DNA from: JAOTYV01 sp041557595
GTDB taxonomy: Bacteria; Pseudomonadota; Alphaproteobacteria; UBA8366
Direction of reading: 5' to 3'
Assembly: GCA_041557595.1 (NCBI GenBank)
Contig: JBFFGE010000133.1
Coordinates: 1 to 13,254, forward strand
DNA length: 13,254 nucleotides
The notes beneath the pieces were generated by a model that did no database searches, was not told where the DNA came from, and was given only the letters and a program-made list of their open reading frames with translations. Shown in pieces: positions 6,439-13,254 of this stretch; positions within the stretch are counted from its first letter, which is position 1; each line of letters starts with the position of its first letter. Position numbers and translations under genes: made by a program.

Positions 6439-8058
6439 TTGGCGCAGAGTTTCGACAATTACGACTACATCATCGTCGGCGCCGGCAGCGCGGGCTGCGT
6501 ACTGGCCAACCGCCTGTCCGCCGACCCGGATGTCCGGGTGCTGCTGCTGGAAGCGGGCGGCAAGGACAATTATTTCTGGATCCACGTGCCGATCGGCTAC
6601 CTGTACTGCATGGGCAATCCGCGCACCGATTGGTGCTTCGAGACCGAGGCCGAGGAAGGGCTGAACGGCCGGGCGCTCGCCTATCCCCGAGGCAAGGTGC
6701 TGGGCGGCTGCTCCGCGATCAACGGCATGATCTATATGCGCGGCCAGTCGCGCGACTACGATCAATGGCGGCAAGACGGCAATGCCGGCTGGAGCTGGGA
6801 CGACGTGTTGCCGTACTTCAAGAAATCGGAGGATCAGGTTCGCGGCGCCGACGCAGAGCACGGCGTGGGCGGCGAATGGCGGGTCGAGGAAATGCGCCTG
6901 TCCTGGGAAATTCTCGACGCGTTCCGCGAGGCTGCGGCCGAGACGGGCATCCCCAAGACCGACGACTTCAACCGAGGCGACAATGAAGGGGTCGGCTATT
7001 TCCAGGTCAACCAGCGCCGCGGCGTGCGCTGGACGACAGCGACAGGATTTTTGCGGCCGGCAATGAACCGGCCCAACCTCACCGTGCTGACTCATGCCCA
7101 GGCGGACCGCATCCTGCTCGGCGACGAGGATGGCATACGCGCGACCGGCGTCGCATTCCGCCTTAAGGGAGAAGCCGCCACGGCCACCGCGAAACGCGAA
7201 GTCATCCTGGCGAGCGGTGCGGTCGCGTCTCCACAGCTGCTGCAACTCTCGGGCATCGGCCCCGGCGACGTGCTGGAACGCTTCGGCATCCCGGTCCGCC
7301 ATGCGCTGGCCGGAGTCGGCGAAAACCTGCAGGACCACCTCCAGGTGCGGCTCGCCTTCAAGGTCAAGAATACCAAGACGCTGAACGAACGGGCGAACAG
7401 TCTGATCGGGCGGATCGGCATGGGACTGGAATATTTCCTGATGCGGCGGGGTCCGCTCACCATGGCGCCCAGCCAGCTCGGAGGGTTCGCCAAGTCGGAC
7501 CCGGGCCGTGAAACACCAAATCTGCAATATCATGTGCAGCCACTCAGCCTGGAAAGGTTCGGCGACCCGCTGCACCCCTTCCCAGCCTTCACCGCGTCGG
7601 TCTGCAATCTCCGCCCCGAAAGCCGCGGCCACATCCGCATCAAGAGCCCGGACGCGTCGGCCGCGCCCGAGATCAAGCCCAACTACCTGTCGGCGCCGGC
7701 CGACCGGCAGGTGGCGGCGCAGGCGATCCGGCTCACCCGGAAAATCTGTGCCGCGCCCGCGATGGCGCGGTTCGAACCGGAGGAATTCAAGCCTGGCCTG
7801 CACATCTCCAGCGACGAAGATCTCGCCCGCGCCGCCGGCGACATCGCGACGACGATCTTCCATCCCGTGGGAACCGCCAGAATGGGACAGGACGACCGCG
7901 CCGTCGTCGACGAACGCTTGCGGGTACACGGGATGGCGGGGCTGCGGGTCGCCGACGCCTCGGTCATGCCGACGATCACGTCAGGCAATACCAACGCGCC
8001 GACCATCATGATCGCCGAGAAAGCCGCCGACATGATCAAGGAAGATTGGCGGCGCTAA
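6439..8058 (+). CDS. GMC family FAD-dependent oxidoreductase (choline/alcohol dehydrogenase-like)
   Basis: The 539-residue product is a full-length glucose-methanol-choline oxidoreductase, which oxidises an alcohol with FAD. The Rossmann motif G-A-G-S-A-G is at residues 14-19 and the ribose-binding Glu is E38 in LLLEAGG. GMC signature 1 spans about 83-102 (PRGKVLGGCS onward) and signature 2 is at 260-274 (GAVASPQLLQLSGIG). The catalytic His475 is in F-H-P-V-G-T and the partner Asn is in S-G-N-T-N-A-P (517-519). Where choline oxidase has the FAD-linked His, this protein has Ile94, so FAD is probably non-covalent. It resembles BetA and AlkJ-type dehydrogenases; the substrate is unknown, and no betB, betI or transporter genes are adjacent. 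The reading frame extends upstream to 5992, but that part lies over the lipid kinase gene and is not coding. Confidence 0.93.
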   Translation: MAQSFDNYDYIIVGAGSAGCVLANRLSADPDVRVLLLEAGGKDNYFWIHVPIGYLYCMGNPRTDWCFETEAEEGLNGRALAYPRGKVLGGCSAINGMIYMRGQSRDYDQWRQDGNAGWSWDDVLPYFKKSEDQVRGADAEHGVGGEWRVEEMRLSWEILDAFREAAAETGIPKTDDFNRGDNEGVGYFQVNQRRGVRWTTATGFLRPAMNRPNLTVLTHAQADRILLGDEDGIRATGVAFRLKGEAATATAKREVILASGAVASPQLLQLSGIGPGDVLERFGIPVRHALAGVGENLQDHLQVRLAFKVKNTKTLNERANSLIGRIGMGLEYFLMRRGPLTMAPSQLGGFAKSDPGRETPNLQYHVQPLSLERFGDPLHPFPAFTASVCNLRPESRGHIRIKSPDASAAPEIKPNYLSAPADRQVAAQAIRLTRKICAAPAMARFEPEEFKPGLHISSDEDLARAAGDIATTIFHPVGTARMGQDDRAVVDERLRVHGMAGLRVADASVMPTITSGNTNAPTIMIAEKAADMIKEDWRR

Positions 8059-8228
8059 GGCGGCACGAAACGCCCTCGACACTCGAATTCGAGACGCCGC
8101 CGCCCATCCGCGCGATCACGCGATACTGGTTAGCGGCGAAAAAATAATGTTAAGCTTTTGCCCGGCGCAATTTAAACGCCCCTTGCGCGCCCGCGAATTG
8201 CCGGCGACGACGGCCGCGGGCCGCCAAG

Positions 8229-8242
8229 AAAAACAAAAAAAT
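8229..8242 (+). repeat. A-rich 14-mer shared with the PAP2 leader (copy 1)
   Basis: AAAAACAAAAAAAT occurs here, 32 nt before the start of the binding-protein gene, and again identically at 10154-10167 before the PAP2 gene. Both lie in 5' leaders of a GC-rich genome. The flanking 8059-8274 gap also holds an AT-rich patch (AAAAAATAATGTTAAG at 8139-8154) that may be part of the promoter. Confidence 0.5.
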
Positions 8243-8274
8243 AATCAGCAAATCAATATAGGGAGGCATCCAGA

Positions 8275-9906
8275 ATGCTACGTCTATCAACGAGTCTGAT
8301 GAAACCAACCTTGCTGGGCGCGGCGCTCGCGGTCGGCATGGTCGGTACCGTTTCCGCGGCGGAGACGCCGGTGCGGGGCGGAATATTGAATTTTGTAGTC
8401 GGCAGTAAGATTCCGTCTTACGACGGCCACAAAGAGACCACCTTCGGCATGATCCATCCGGTTCGGCCGTTCTACAGCCTGCTGCTCCGGGTCAACCCGG
8501 ACAATCCGCAGTCGCCGACGGATATCATTTGCGACGTCTGCGAAACCTATAAGCTGGCTGCGGACGGCAAGAGCTATGTGTTCAAGCTGAAACAGAACGT
8601 GAAGTTCCATGACGGCACGCCGATGACTTCGGCGGACGTAAAAGCGACGCTGGACAAGATCATCTTTCCGCCGGAGGGCGTTCCGAGCTCACGCAAGCAG
8701 TGGTACTCGGTCGTCGAGGCGGTCGATGCGCCCGGCAAATACGAAGTCGTCGTGCGGATGAAAAGACCCTTGGCGGCCATGGTCGGCGCCCTCGCCTCGC
8801 CGTTCAACTTTATTTATTCCAAGAAGGACCTGGATACGCACGGATACCGCTGGCATCAAAAGAACATCAACGGTACCGGCGCATTCAAGCTCGTCCAGCA
8901 TCAGCCGGGCTCGTATATGGAAGGGGAGCGGTTCAAGGATTTTCATGTAAAGGGCCAACCCTATCTCGACGGCTACAAGGCGATATCGGCGCCCAAGATG
9001 TCGGTTCGCCTGCAGGCCATTCGCGGCAATCGCGCGGCGATTGAATTCCGCGGCTTCCCGCCCAAGGCGCGCGACGACCTCGTCCGGTCGCTTGGCAAGA
9101 AAATTCGTGTGCAGGAAAGCGACTGGAATATCGTGATGGGCTTCAACGCCAATCAGAAGATCAAGCGCTTCAAGGATCCCCGCGTGCGCCAGGCGCTTTC
9201 CTATTCGATGGACCGATGGGGTGGCTCCAAATACCTCTCGAAAATCGCGCTCGTGAAAACGGTCGGCGGTCTGGTCTTCCCGAAGCATCCCCTGGCGGCC
9301 AAGAAGAAATGGCTGCAGGACAACATTCCGGGGTTCAGTCCGAACGTCAAAGCGAACCGCGCCAAGGCGAATAAGCTGATGACCGAGGCAGGTTTCGGGC
9401 CGAAAAATCCGCTCAAGGTGACGCTGTGGAACCGCGCCGTCGATCAGCCCTACAAGGTGGTCGGCACGTGGTACATTGATCAATGGCGCAAGACCGGTAT
9501 CGATGCGGATCAGAAGGTCGTGCCGTCGGGACCGTGGTATGCGGGACTCCGCAAGACCAAGGATTTCGACGTCTGCACGTCGTTCATCTCCGCGTCGATC
9601 GTCAACCCGACCATCGATGTTTCGAAATGGCTCCTGAACGCGGGCGCCAACTATGCCTATCACGAGGATAAGAAAACGGACGATCTGTACTACGACATGC
9701 TGTACGAAGCGGATGCCAAAAAGCAGTACCAGAAGATGCGTGCCTACGAGAAGCACGTCATCGGCACCGAGTCCCATTTCGCTGCGGTGATGTGGTGGAA
9801 CAAGATCAATCCGCATCGTTCCTATGTGAAAGGCTGGAACATCGCGCCGAGTCACTATCTCAATCAGGCGCTCGATCGCATTTGGATCGATCCGAAATTG
9901 CTGTAG
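8275..9906 (+). CDS. ABC transporter substrate-binding protein, family 5 (peptide/nickel type)
   Basis: The 543-residue product is a secreted SBP_bac_5 protein, the DppA/OppA type that captures peptides or other solutes for an ABC importer. The signal peptide ends at V-S-A, residue 28; there is no lipobox. The family block L-K-x-N-V-K-F-H-D-G-T is at 105-115, followed by S-A-D-V-K and the D-K-I-I-F-P-P-E-G segment common in alphaproteobacterial members. GGGAGG (8261-8266) sits 8 nt before the ATG. The protein is Lys-rich. It contains a C-D-V-C pair at 86-89 and a third Cys at 434, not usual for the family. No permease or ATPase gene is present in the window, and a strong terminator follows, so it is an orphan binding protein here. 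The ligand is unknown. Confidence 0.95.
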   Translation: MLRLSTSLMKPTLLGAALAVGMVGTVSAAETPVRGGILNFVVGSKIPSYDGHKETTFGMIHPVRPFYSLLLRVNPDNPQSPTDIICDVCETYKLAADGKSYVFKLKQNVKFHDGTPMTSADVKATLDKIIFPPEGVPSSRKQWYSVVEAVDAPGKYEVVVRMKRPLAAMVGALASPFNFIYSKKDLDTHGYRWHQKNINGTGAFKLVQHQPGSYMEGERFKDFHVKGQPYLDGYKAISAPKMSVRLQAIRGNRAAIEFRGFPPKARDDLVRSLGKKIRVQESDWNIVMGFNANQKIKRFKDPRVRQALSYSMDRWGGSKYLSKIALVKTVGGLVFPKHPLAAKKKWLQDNIPGFSPNVKANRAKANKLMTEAGFGPKNPLKVTLWNRAVDQPYKVVGTWYIDQWRKTGIDADQKVVPSGPWYAGLRKTKDFDVCTSFISASIVNPTIDVSKWLLNAGANYAYHEDKKTDDLYYDMLYEADAKKQYQKMRAYEKHVIGTESHFAAVMWWNKINPHRSYVKGWNIAPSHYLNQALDRIWIDPKLL

Positions 9907-9926
9907 GCCATTGCGGTCAAGGCGAC

Positions 9927-9961
9927 GCCCTGTTCCACACGGTGGAGCAGGGCTTTTTTTT
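9927..9961 (+). terminator. Intrinsic (Rho-independent) terminator of the binding-protein gene
   Basis: GCCCTGTTCCAC (9927-9938) pairs with GTGGAGCAGGGC (9942-9953) to give a 12-bp stem with a single G-U pair and an ACG loop. Eight T residues (9954-9961) follow. It begins 20 bp after the stop codon. This is a textbook terminator and ends transcription before the PAP2 gene. Confidence 0.97.
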
Positions 9962-9977
9962 GGCTGTCGAGCCGCCC

Positions 9978-10012
9978 GACGGTGACGGCCAATTCCCATT
10001 GGCCGGGCCGTC
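9978..10012. other. Second strong hairpin between terminator and PAP2 promoter
   Basis: CGGCCAAT (9986-9993) and ATTGGCCG (9998-10005) form a perfect 8-bp stem with a TCCC loop. It is extended by GACGG (9978-9982) with CCGTC (10008-10012) across a small internal loop. There is no T-run. It could be a protein-binding site or transcript structure; the right arm overlaps the proposed -35 of the PAP2 promoter. Confidence 0.5.
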
Positions 10013-10028
10013 GCCCGCCCGCTATAGT
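9999..10028 (+). promoter_or_regulatory. Possible promoter for the PAP2 gene
   Basis: TTGGCC (9999-10004) and TATAGT (10023-10028) are spaced 18 bp apart, giving 4 of 6 and 5 of 6 matches to the housekeeping consensus. The -10 lies in GCTATAGTGC. The leader from there to the ATG would be about 140 nt. Confidence 0.4.
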
Positions 10029-10153
10029 GCCGGCATACCAAATGCGGCAGGCATTGCCGTAACGGAAGGCGTCGACCACCCCCGTGGGCTGACGCGAGCC
10101 GACGCCCGCAACAAGAACGATACGCGAGAACACGGGGACAGCGGGCGAAAGCC

Positions 10154-10167
10154 AAAAACAAAAAAAT
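10154..10167 (+). repeat. A-rich 14-mer shared with the binding-protein leader (copy 2)
   Basis: AAAAACAAAAAAAT is identical to 8229-8242 and ends 6 nt before the PAP2 start codon, where a ribosome binding site would be expected. No GGAG-like sequence is visible, so translation may rely on this unstructured A-rich tract (inference). Confidence 0.5.
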
Positions 10168-10173
10168 CGAACG

Positions 10174-11418
10174 ATGAAATCTTTCACCATCATCCTGGCC
10201 GGCGCGTGGTGCCTTGGCGCGACGGCATCGGCCGGCGAGCGGCCGCAAACGGACATGTTTGCCTTCCAGGTCGCGCAAGCGTCTTCCGGCTACACGCCGA
10301 CCTATGTGCCGACCGCAACCGGGGTGCGGCGCATTCCGTCACGCGCCGAAGGCTCCGGCTACATTTACAGGTCCGCTTACGACGCCGCTTCCGATGCGAC
10401 GCCGCAGTCGCCCGCTTTGCAACCGCCGCAACCGCCGTCGCAGCCCTTGTCGCCGCCGGCGGTAAATCCGGATGTTGCGCCGGGTTTCTCGCTGCACGGA
10501 ACGAACACGCGGCCGCCACGTACTTCCAAGGGGCAAACGGCGGTCCCCGCGGCGAATACGCGCACGCTTCACCGGTCGGGCGATTCCCGCGATCCCGCAT
10601 CGGCGACCGCGCCATCGCCCGACGGGAAACAGAGAACACTCGCCACCTACCGGGATGGCGTCTATGCGCTCGAAAAAGACTATTACCTCAGCTACCCGCT
10701 CAATATCTGGCGCATGTTCACCGCGCCGGCGCGGTTCGACGCCAAGGATTGGTGGGTCACCGCGGGGCTTGCCGGTGCGACGGGTATCTTTCTCGTGCTC
10801 GACAAGGAATTTCGCGACTTCTGGCAGAAAGACATTCGCAGCGGTACCAGCGAAGATATCTTCGATGTCTTGAATTTTTTCGGCGACGTGAAATACATGG
10901 GCGCCCTGTCGCTCGGCACCTATGCGATCGCCGAAGCGGTCGACCAGGCCGGCCTCGCCAATGCCAAGCGGGAGAAAGCGCTCGGGCTGCTGGCGCTTGA
11001 AAGTATCGCCCTGGCGCAGGGCATCAGCTTCAGCCTGAAATGGATCAGCGGGCGCGACCGGCCGAACAAGACCGACAACCGGTATCAGTTCAAGGGTCCG
11101 GGCAACGGCGACAATCAGGCCTTCCCGTCCGGTCACGCCACGGTCGCCTTTGCGATGGCCACCACGATTTCCGAAATCTATGGGGAGACCAGCCCGTGGG
11201 TGCCGTGGGTGACCTACCCGATCGCCGTCGGGACCGCCTTGGCGCGGGTCGACAAGAACAAGCACTGGGCATCGGATGTCTTTGTCGGCGGCCTGGTCGG
11301 GTATTTCGTCGCCAAGACGGTGGTCAAATACAATCCCTTCCTGGAGAAACGAAACATCACGCTGCGCCCGCTCAATTCAGTCGACGGGCCCGGCATGTCA
11401 ATCGTTCGCCGCTTCTGA
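10174..11418 (+). CDS. Secreted PAP2-superfamily phosphatase with long Pro/Ser-rich N-terminal region
   Basis: The 414-residue product has a signal peptide (MKSFTIILAGAWCLGATASA), then about 150 low-complexity residues rich in Pro, Ser, Thr and Ala, then a C-terminal PAP2 domain. All catalytic motifs are visible: K289 to R296-P297 (K-x6-R-P), PSGH at 318-321, and R358, H364 and D368 of the third motif. The usual Ser of S-R-x5-H-x3-D is Ala357, a tolerated change outside the catalytic residues. Enzymes of this family remove phosphate from lipids such as phosphatidic acid, undecaprenyl pyrophosphate or lipid A, acting at the periplasmic face. Hydrophobic helices at about 190-210 and in the PAP2 core suggest membrane attachment. 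No clear ribosome site precedes the ATG. The signal peptide supports this start. The substrate is unknown. Confidence 0.9.
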   Translation: MKSFTIILAGAWCLGATASAGERPQTDMFAFQVAQASSGYTPTYVPTATGVRRIPSRAEGSGYIYRSAYDAASDATPQSPALQPPQPPSQPLSPPAVNPDVAPGFSLHGTNTRPPRTSKGQTAVPAANTRTLHRSGDSRDPASATAPSPDGKQRTLATYRDGVYALEKDYYLSYPLNIWRMFTAPARFDAKDWWVTAGLAGATGIFLVLDKEFRDFWQKDIRSGTSEDIFDVLNFFGDVKYMGALSLGTYAIAEAVDQAGLANAKREKALGLLALESIALAQGISFSLKWISGRDRPNKTDNRYQFKGPGNGDNQAFPSGHATVAFAMATTISEIYGETSPWVPWVTYPIAVGTALARVDKNKHWASDVFVGGLVGYFVAKTVVKYNPFLEKRNITLRPLNSVDGPGMSIVRRF

Positions 11419-12336
11419 CGACGCGCGGGCCAACTCGTCCCGCAATCCATCCGCGACCGTATAGCGGGGCACGATCCCCAAATCCGTTTGCATTCGGCTG
11501 ATATCGACGCGCAGGCCGCTCTCCGACTGGCCGCTGAACGTCGCGGCGCCGGCATTCGGTGCGACACTGCAAATCGCATCGTAGAATTGCCGGAGGCTGA
11601 TGTAATTGGAAAGCGGCCCGGCCACGTTATAGACCGCATATCCAAGGTTCGACCGCCGCATCGCCTCGATCGTCGCCGCCGCCGCGTCCCGTACATAGGT
11701 GTATTGGAAACATTCCTCGCCGCTTGCCCCGGTGATGGTCGCGGGCCTGCCCCAAAGCGTCTGTTTGAGTTCATGACGCAGCGCCGACATACCCCGATTC
11801 TGTATCGGCCCGCCGGGACCGAAGACGCCGCCATACCGCACCGCCACGACATCCAGGCCGTGCAATGCGCGGTAGCGTTCGCCGAGGCTTTCTCCCATCA
11901 GTTTGGTCTGGCCGTAGATTCTGACCGGCGTGACCGGAAGTGTCTCTTCCGAAAAAACTACCTTCCCGCTGCCATAAACGGCGATGCTGCTGCCGAAGAC
12001 AAAACGGTCGATGGCTGCCTCGCGCGCGGCCTGCAGCAGATTGAGCGTGCCGTTCACGTTCACGGCAATGGCGTAATCCGGGTCCGTTTCGCAATCGTAT
12101 TGCAGGCATGCCGCCAGATTGATGACCCGGTCGATCGACTTCCCCGCGAACGCCGCGCTTACCTGCGCAGCATCGCGGATATCGCCCGCGACCCAGTCTA
12201 CATCGCCCCATGCGGCCCGCTCGGCGTCCTTCGGCGGGGTTCGGACCATGACGACCACGCGCTCGCCCGAACCGCGCAAATCGGCGACGATCTGCGAACC
12301 AATCAATCCGGTTCCGCCGGTTACCAGTATCGGCAC
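11398..12336 (-). CDS. NAD-dependent epimerase/dehydratase (extended SDR family)
   Basis: The 312-residue product is an extended short-chain dehydrogenase/reductase, a group that includes nucleotide-sugar epimerases and dehydratases. The N-terminal Rossmann motif G7-x-x-G10-x-x-G13 lies in VTGGTGLIG, Asp52 in A-G-D-I follows, and the catalytic set is Ser116/Ser117 in F-G-S-S plus Tyr141 and Lys145 in Y-G-Q-T-K. The start is a GTG at 12336 with GGGAG 7 nt upstream; a longer frame to 12459 has no such support and would add non-conserved residues before the Rossmann strand. Its stop overlaps the convergent PAP2 gene by 21 bp. Substrate is unknown; a nucleotide sugar or another hydroxy/keto metabolite is possible. 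No glycan cluster surrounds it. Confidence 0.9.
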   Translation of the reverse strand: MPILVTGGTGLIGSQIVADLRGSGERVVVMVRTPPKDAERAAWGDVDWVAGDIRDAAQVSAAFAGKSIDRVINLAACLQYDCETDPDYAIAVNVNGTLNLLQAAREAAIDRFVFGSSIAVYGSGKVVFSEETLPVTPVRIYGQTKLMGESLGERYRALHGLDVVAVRYGGVFGPGGPIQNRGMSALRHELKQTLWGRPATITGASGEECFQYTYVRDAAAATIEAMRRSNLGYAVYNVAGPLSNYISLRQFYDAICSVAPNAGAATFSGQSESGLRVDISRMQTDLGIVPRYTVADGLRDELARASSEAAND

Positions 12337-12343
12337 ATCGTTT

Positions 12344-12348
12344 CTCCC
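12344..12348 (-). promoter_or_regulatory. Ribosome binding site GGGAG fixing a GTG start
   Basis: On the minus strand GGGAG precedes GTG 12336 by 7 nt. The overlapping out-of-frame ATG at 12338 is not used, because only the GTG frame gives the Rossmann motif. Confidence 0.7.
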
Positions 12349-12398
12349 ATTCCGGATTTCCGAAGCAAGTATCCGCCGCATCGCCGGCGCAGGTAAAG

Positions 12399-12417
12399 AC
12401 CGCGTGCCCGACGCGGT
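12399..12417. promoter_or_regulatory. Inverted repeat in the divergent epimerase/DUF4197 intergenic region
   Basis: ACCGCGT (12399-12405) and ACGCGGT (12411-12417) form a perfect 7-bp repeat about a 5-bp centre (GCCCG). It lies between two divergent genes and just upstream of the proposed DUF4197 promoter, the arrangement expected of an operator. No regulator gene is nearby. Confidence 0.35.
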
Positions 12418-12443
12418 TCTGGCGGACGGTGCGGTAAGCCTGT

Positions 12444-12449
12444 TATATT
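12444..12449 (+). promoter_or_regulatory. Possible -10 element for the DUF4197 gene
   Basis: TATATT in TGTTATATTC is the only AT-rich hexamer in this GC-rich gap and lies 45 nt before the ATG. A good -35 is not visible (TTCTGG at 12418-12423 is the nearest), so the call is tentative. Confidence 0.3.
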
Positions 12450-12494
12450 CCGGCCGCAATTTGCACCCCGACAGACCACGAATGGACCCCGTCT

Positions 12495-13247
12495 ATGCGA
12501 AATCTCACCACCGTATCCGCGATCGGCCTCTTGCTTGTCGCCGTCACCCCGCCGGCCGCGGCGCAATTCGGCGATCTGCTCAAGAAGGGTCAGGAAATGC
12601 TCGGCGGCTCTTCGAGCGGAAGCGGCAGTGCCTTGAGCAATCTGTCCACGGGAGAAATCGCCAAGGGATTGAAAGAAGCATTGCGTGTGGGATCCGGCCG
12701 CGTGGTCAAACAGGTCGGCCGCCGCGACGGCTACAACGGAGATCCGAAGATTCACCTGCCGCTTCCCGACAGTCTGAAGACGGTGCAATCCGCGCTGAAG
12801 GGCGTGGGCATGTCGGGAATGCTCGACGACCTCGAAACGAAGCTCAACCGCGCCGCGGAAGTGGCCGCGCCAAAGGCGAAAAAACTGTTCATCGACGCCA
12901 TTGCCGCGATGACGCTCGACGACGCCAAGCGCATCTATAACGGCCCGAAGGATTCGGCCACCCGCTACTTCAAGGGCAAGATGACCAAGCCGCTGGCGCG
13001 CGAGATGGCTCCGGTGGTCGACAAGAGCCTGTCGCAGGTCGGCGCGATCCGGTCCTATGACAACGTTATGGGCCAGTACAAGAAGCTCCCCTTCGTTCCC
13101 GATGCTAGGGCGAACCTGACCGACTATGTGGTCACCAAGGGTATGGACGGCATCTTTTACTACCTCGCCAAGGAGGAAGCGGCGATCCGTGAAAATCCGG
13201 CGAAGCGAACCACGGCGCTGCTGAAGAAAGTTTTCGGCGCCAACTAA
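12495..13247 (+). CDS. Secreted DUF4197 domain protein
   Basis: The 250-residue product has a Sec signal peptide with A-A-A at 21-23, so the mature protein begins QFGDLLKK. A Gly/Ser linker (about 37-48) leads into the DUF4197 domain: G-L-K-E-A-L-R-V-G near the start, then the Y-N-G-D-P-K-I-H-L-P-L-P segment, a long helical region with A-A-x-x-A-P-K-A-K, and the later T-R-Y-F-K and Y-x-V-T-K-x-M-D-G-I-F-Y blocks. Length is normal and the protein looks complete, ending 7 bp before the window edge. The function of this periplasmic family is unknown. No strong ribosome site precedes the ATG. The gene is divergent from the epimerase and probably monocistronic on this side. Confidence 0.93.
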   Translation: MRNLTTVSAIGLLLVAVTPPAAAQFGDLLKKGQEMLGGSSSGSGSALSNLSTGEIAKGLKEALRVGSGRVVKQVGRRDGYNGDPKIHLPLPDSLKTVQSALKGVGMSGMLDDLETKLNRAAEVAAPKAKKLFIDAIAAMTLDDAKRIYNGPKDSATRYFKGKMTKPLAREMAPVVDKSLSQVGAIRSYDNVMGQYKKLPFVPDARANLTDYVVTKGMDGIFYYLAKEEAAIRENPAKRTTALLKKVFGAN

Positions 13248-13254
13248 AGAAAAT

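Noticed and set aside
6403..7929. 508-residue minus-strand open frame opposite the GMC gene
   Set aside because: Antisense to a gene with complete GMC motifs; no recognisable domain in the antisense product.
8082..8093. 12-bp palindrome CTCGAATTCGAG after the GMC gene
   Set aside because: A 12-bp palindrome is expected a few times by chance in 13 kb, and no T-run follows.
8689..10278. 529-residue minus-strand open frame opposite the binding-protein gene
   Set aside because: It runs antisense through an SBP gene, its terminator and the PAP2 start; no domain is recognisable.
12337..12459. Upstream extension of the epimerase frame to 12459
   Set aside because: The added 41 residues are not protein-like, and GTG 12336 has a well-placed GGGAG and starts directly at the Rossmann strand.
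1..13254. Search by eye for tRNA, CRISPR, insertion sequence, phage or toxin-antitoxin elements
   Set aside because: No cloverleaf, repeat-spacer array, transposase motif or terminal inverted repeats were seen; all long plus and minus genes belong to ordinary chromosomal families.

Overview
The window is a GC-rich chromosomal stretch (about 60% G+C by eye) with tightly packed genes. It looks like a proteobacterium, most likely an alphaproteobacterium. That assignment rests on the gene families: an MlaC/Ttg2D-type protein, M48 lipoprotein, LemA plus DUF3137 pair, BetA-like GMC oxidoreductase, family 5 solute-binding protein and DUF4197. It also rests on codon use and on TATAGT-type -10 sequences, and no search was run to confirm it. 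I see no tRNA, rRNA, insertion sequence, phage gene or CRISPR array. Twelve protein genes are supported.

Layout, left to right. (1) Positions 1-233 are an AT-rich leader with a perfect 26-bp tandem duplication and a 16-bp palindrome, upstream of an orphan MlaC-like secreted phospholipid-binding protein (234-872). (2) After a 372-bp gap comes an operon of three predicted lipoproteins: an unknown lipoprotein (1245-1937), an M48 zinc metallopeptidase with a TPR-like tail (1934-3172) and a second unknown lipoprotein (3192-3761). (3) A lemA gene (3904-4458) and a DUF3137 membrane protein (4473-5438) form a second pair. (4) On the minus strand, ending 6 bp from the DUF3137 gene, lies a diacylglycerol-kinase-family lipid kinase (5445-6347). 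(5) Divergent from it is a GMC flavin oxidoreductase that probably starts at TTG (6439-8058). (6) An orphan peptide-type ABC substrate-binding protein (8275-9906) follows and ends in a textbook intrinsic terminator. (7) A secreted PAP2 phosphatase (10174-11418) overlaps tail-to-tail with a minus-strand NAD-dependent epimerase/dehydratase (11398-12336). (8) A secreted DUF4197 protein (12495-13247) closes the window.

The shared theme is the cell envelope. Eight of the twelve products carry a signal peptide, lipobox or membrane segment. Three belong to lipid-handling families (MlaC-like, lipid kinase, PAP2 phosphatase). The three-lipoprotein operon around an M48 protease is the best candidate for an undescribed system: its two flanking lipoproteins have no function I can name, and they are translationally coupled to, or closely spaced with, a BepA-like protease. 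The GMC enzyme and the solute-binding protein look like separate metabolic or uptake genes. They lack the partners (electron acceptor genes, permeases, ATPase) that would define a pathway.
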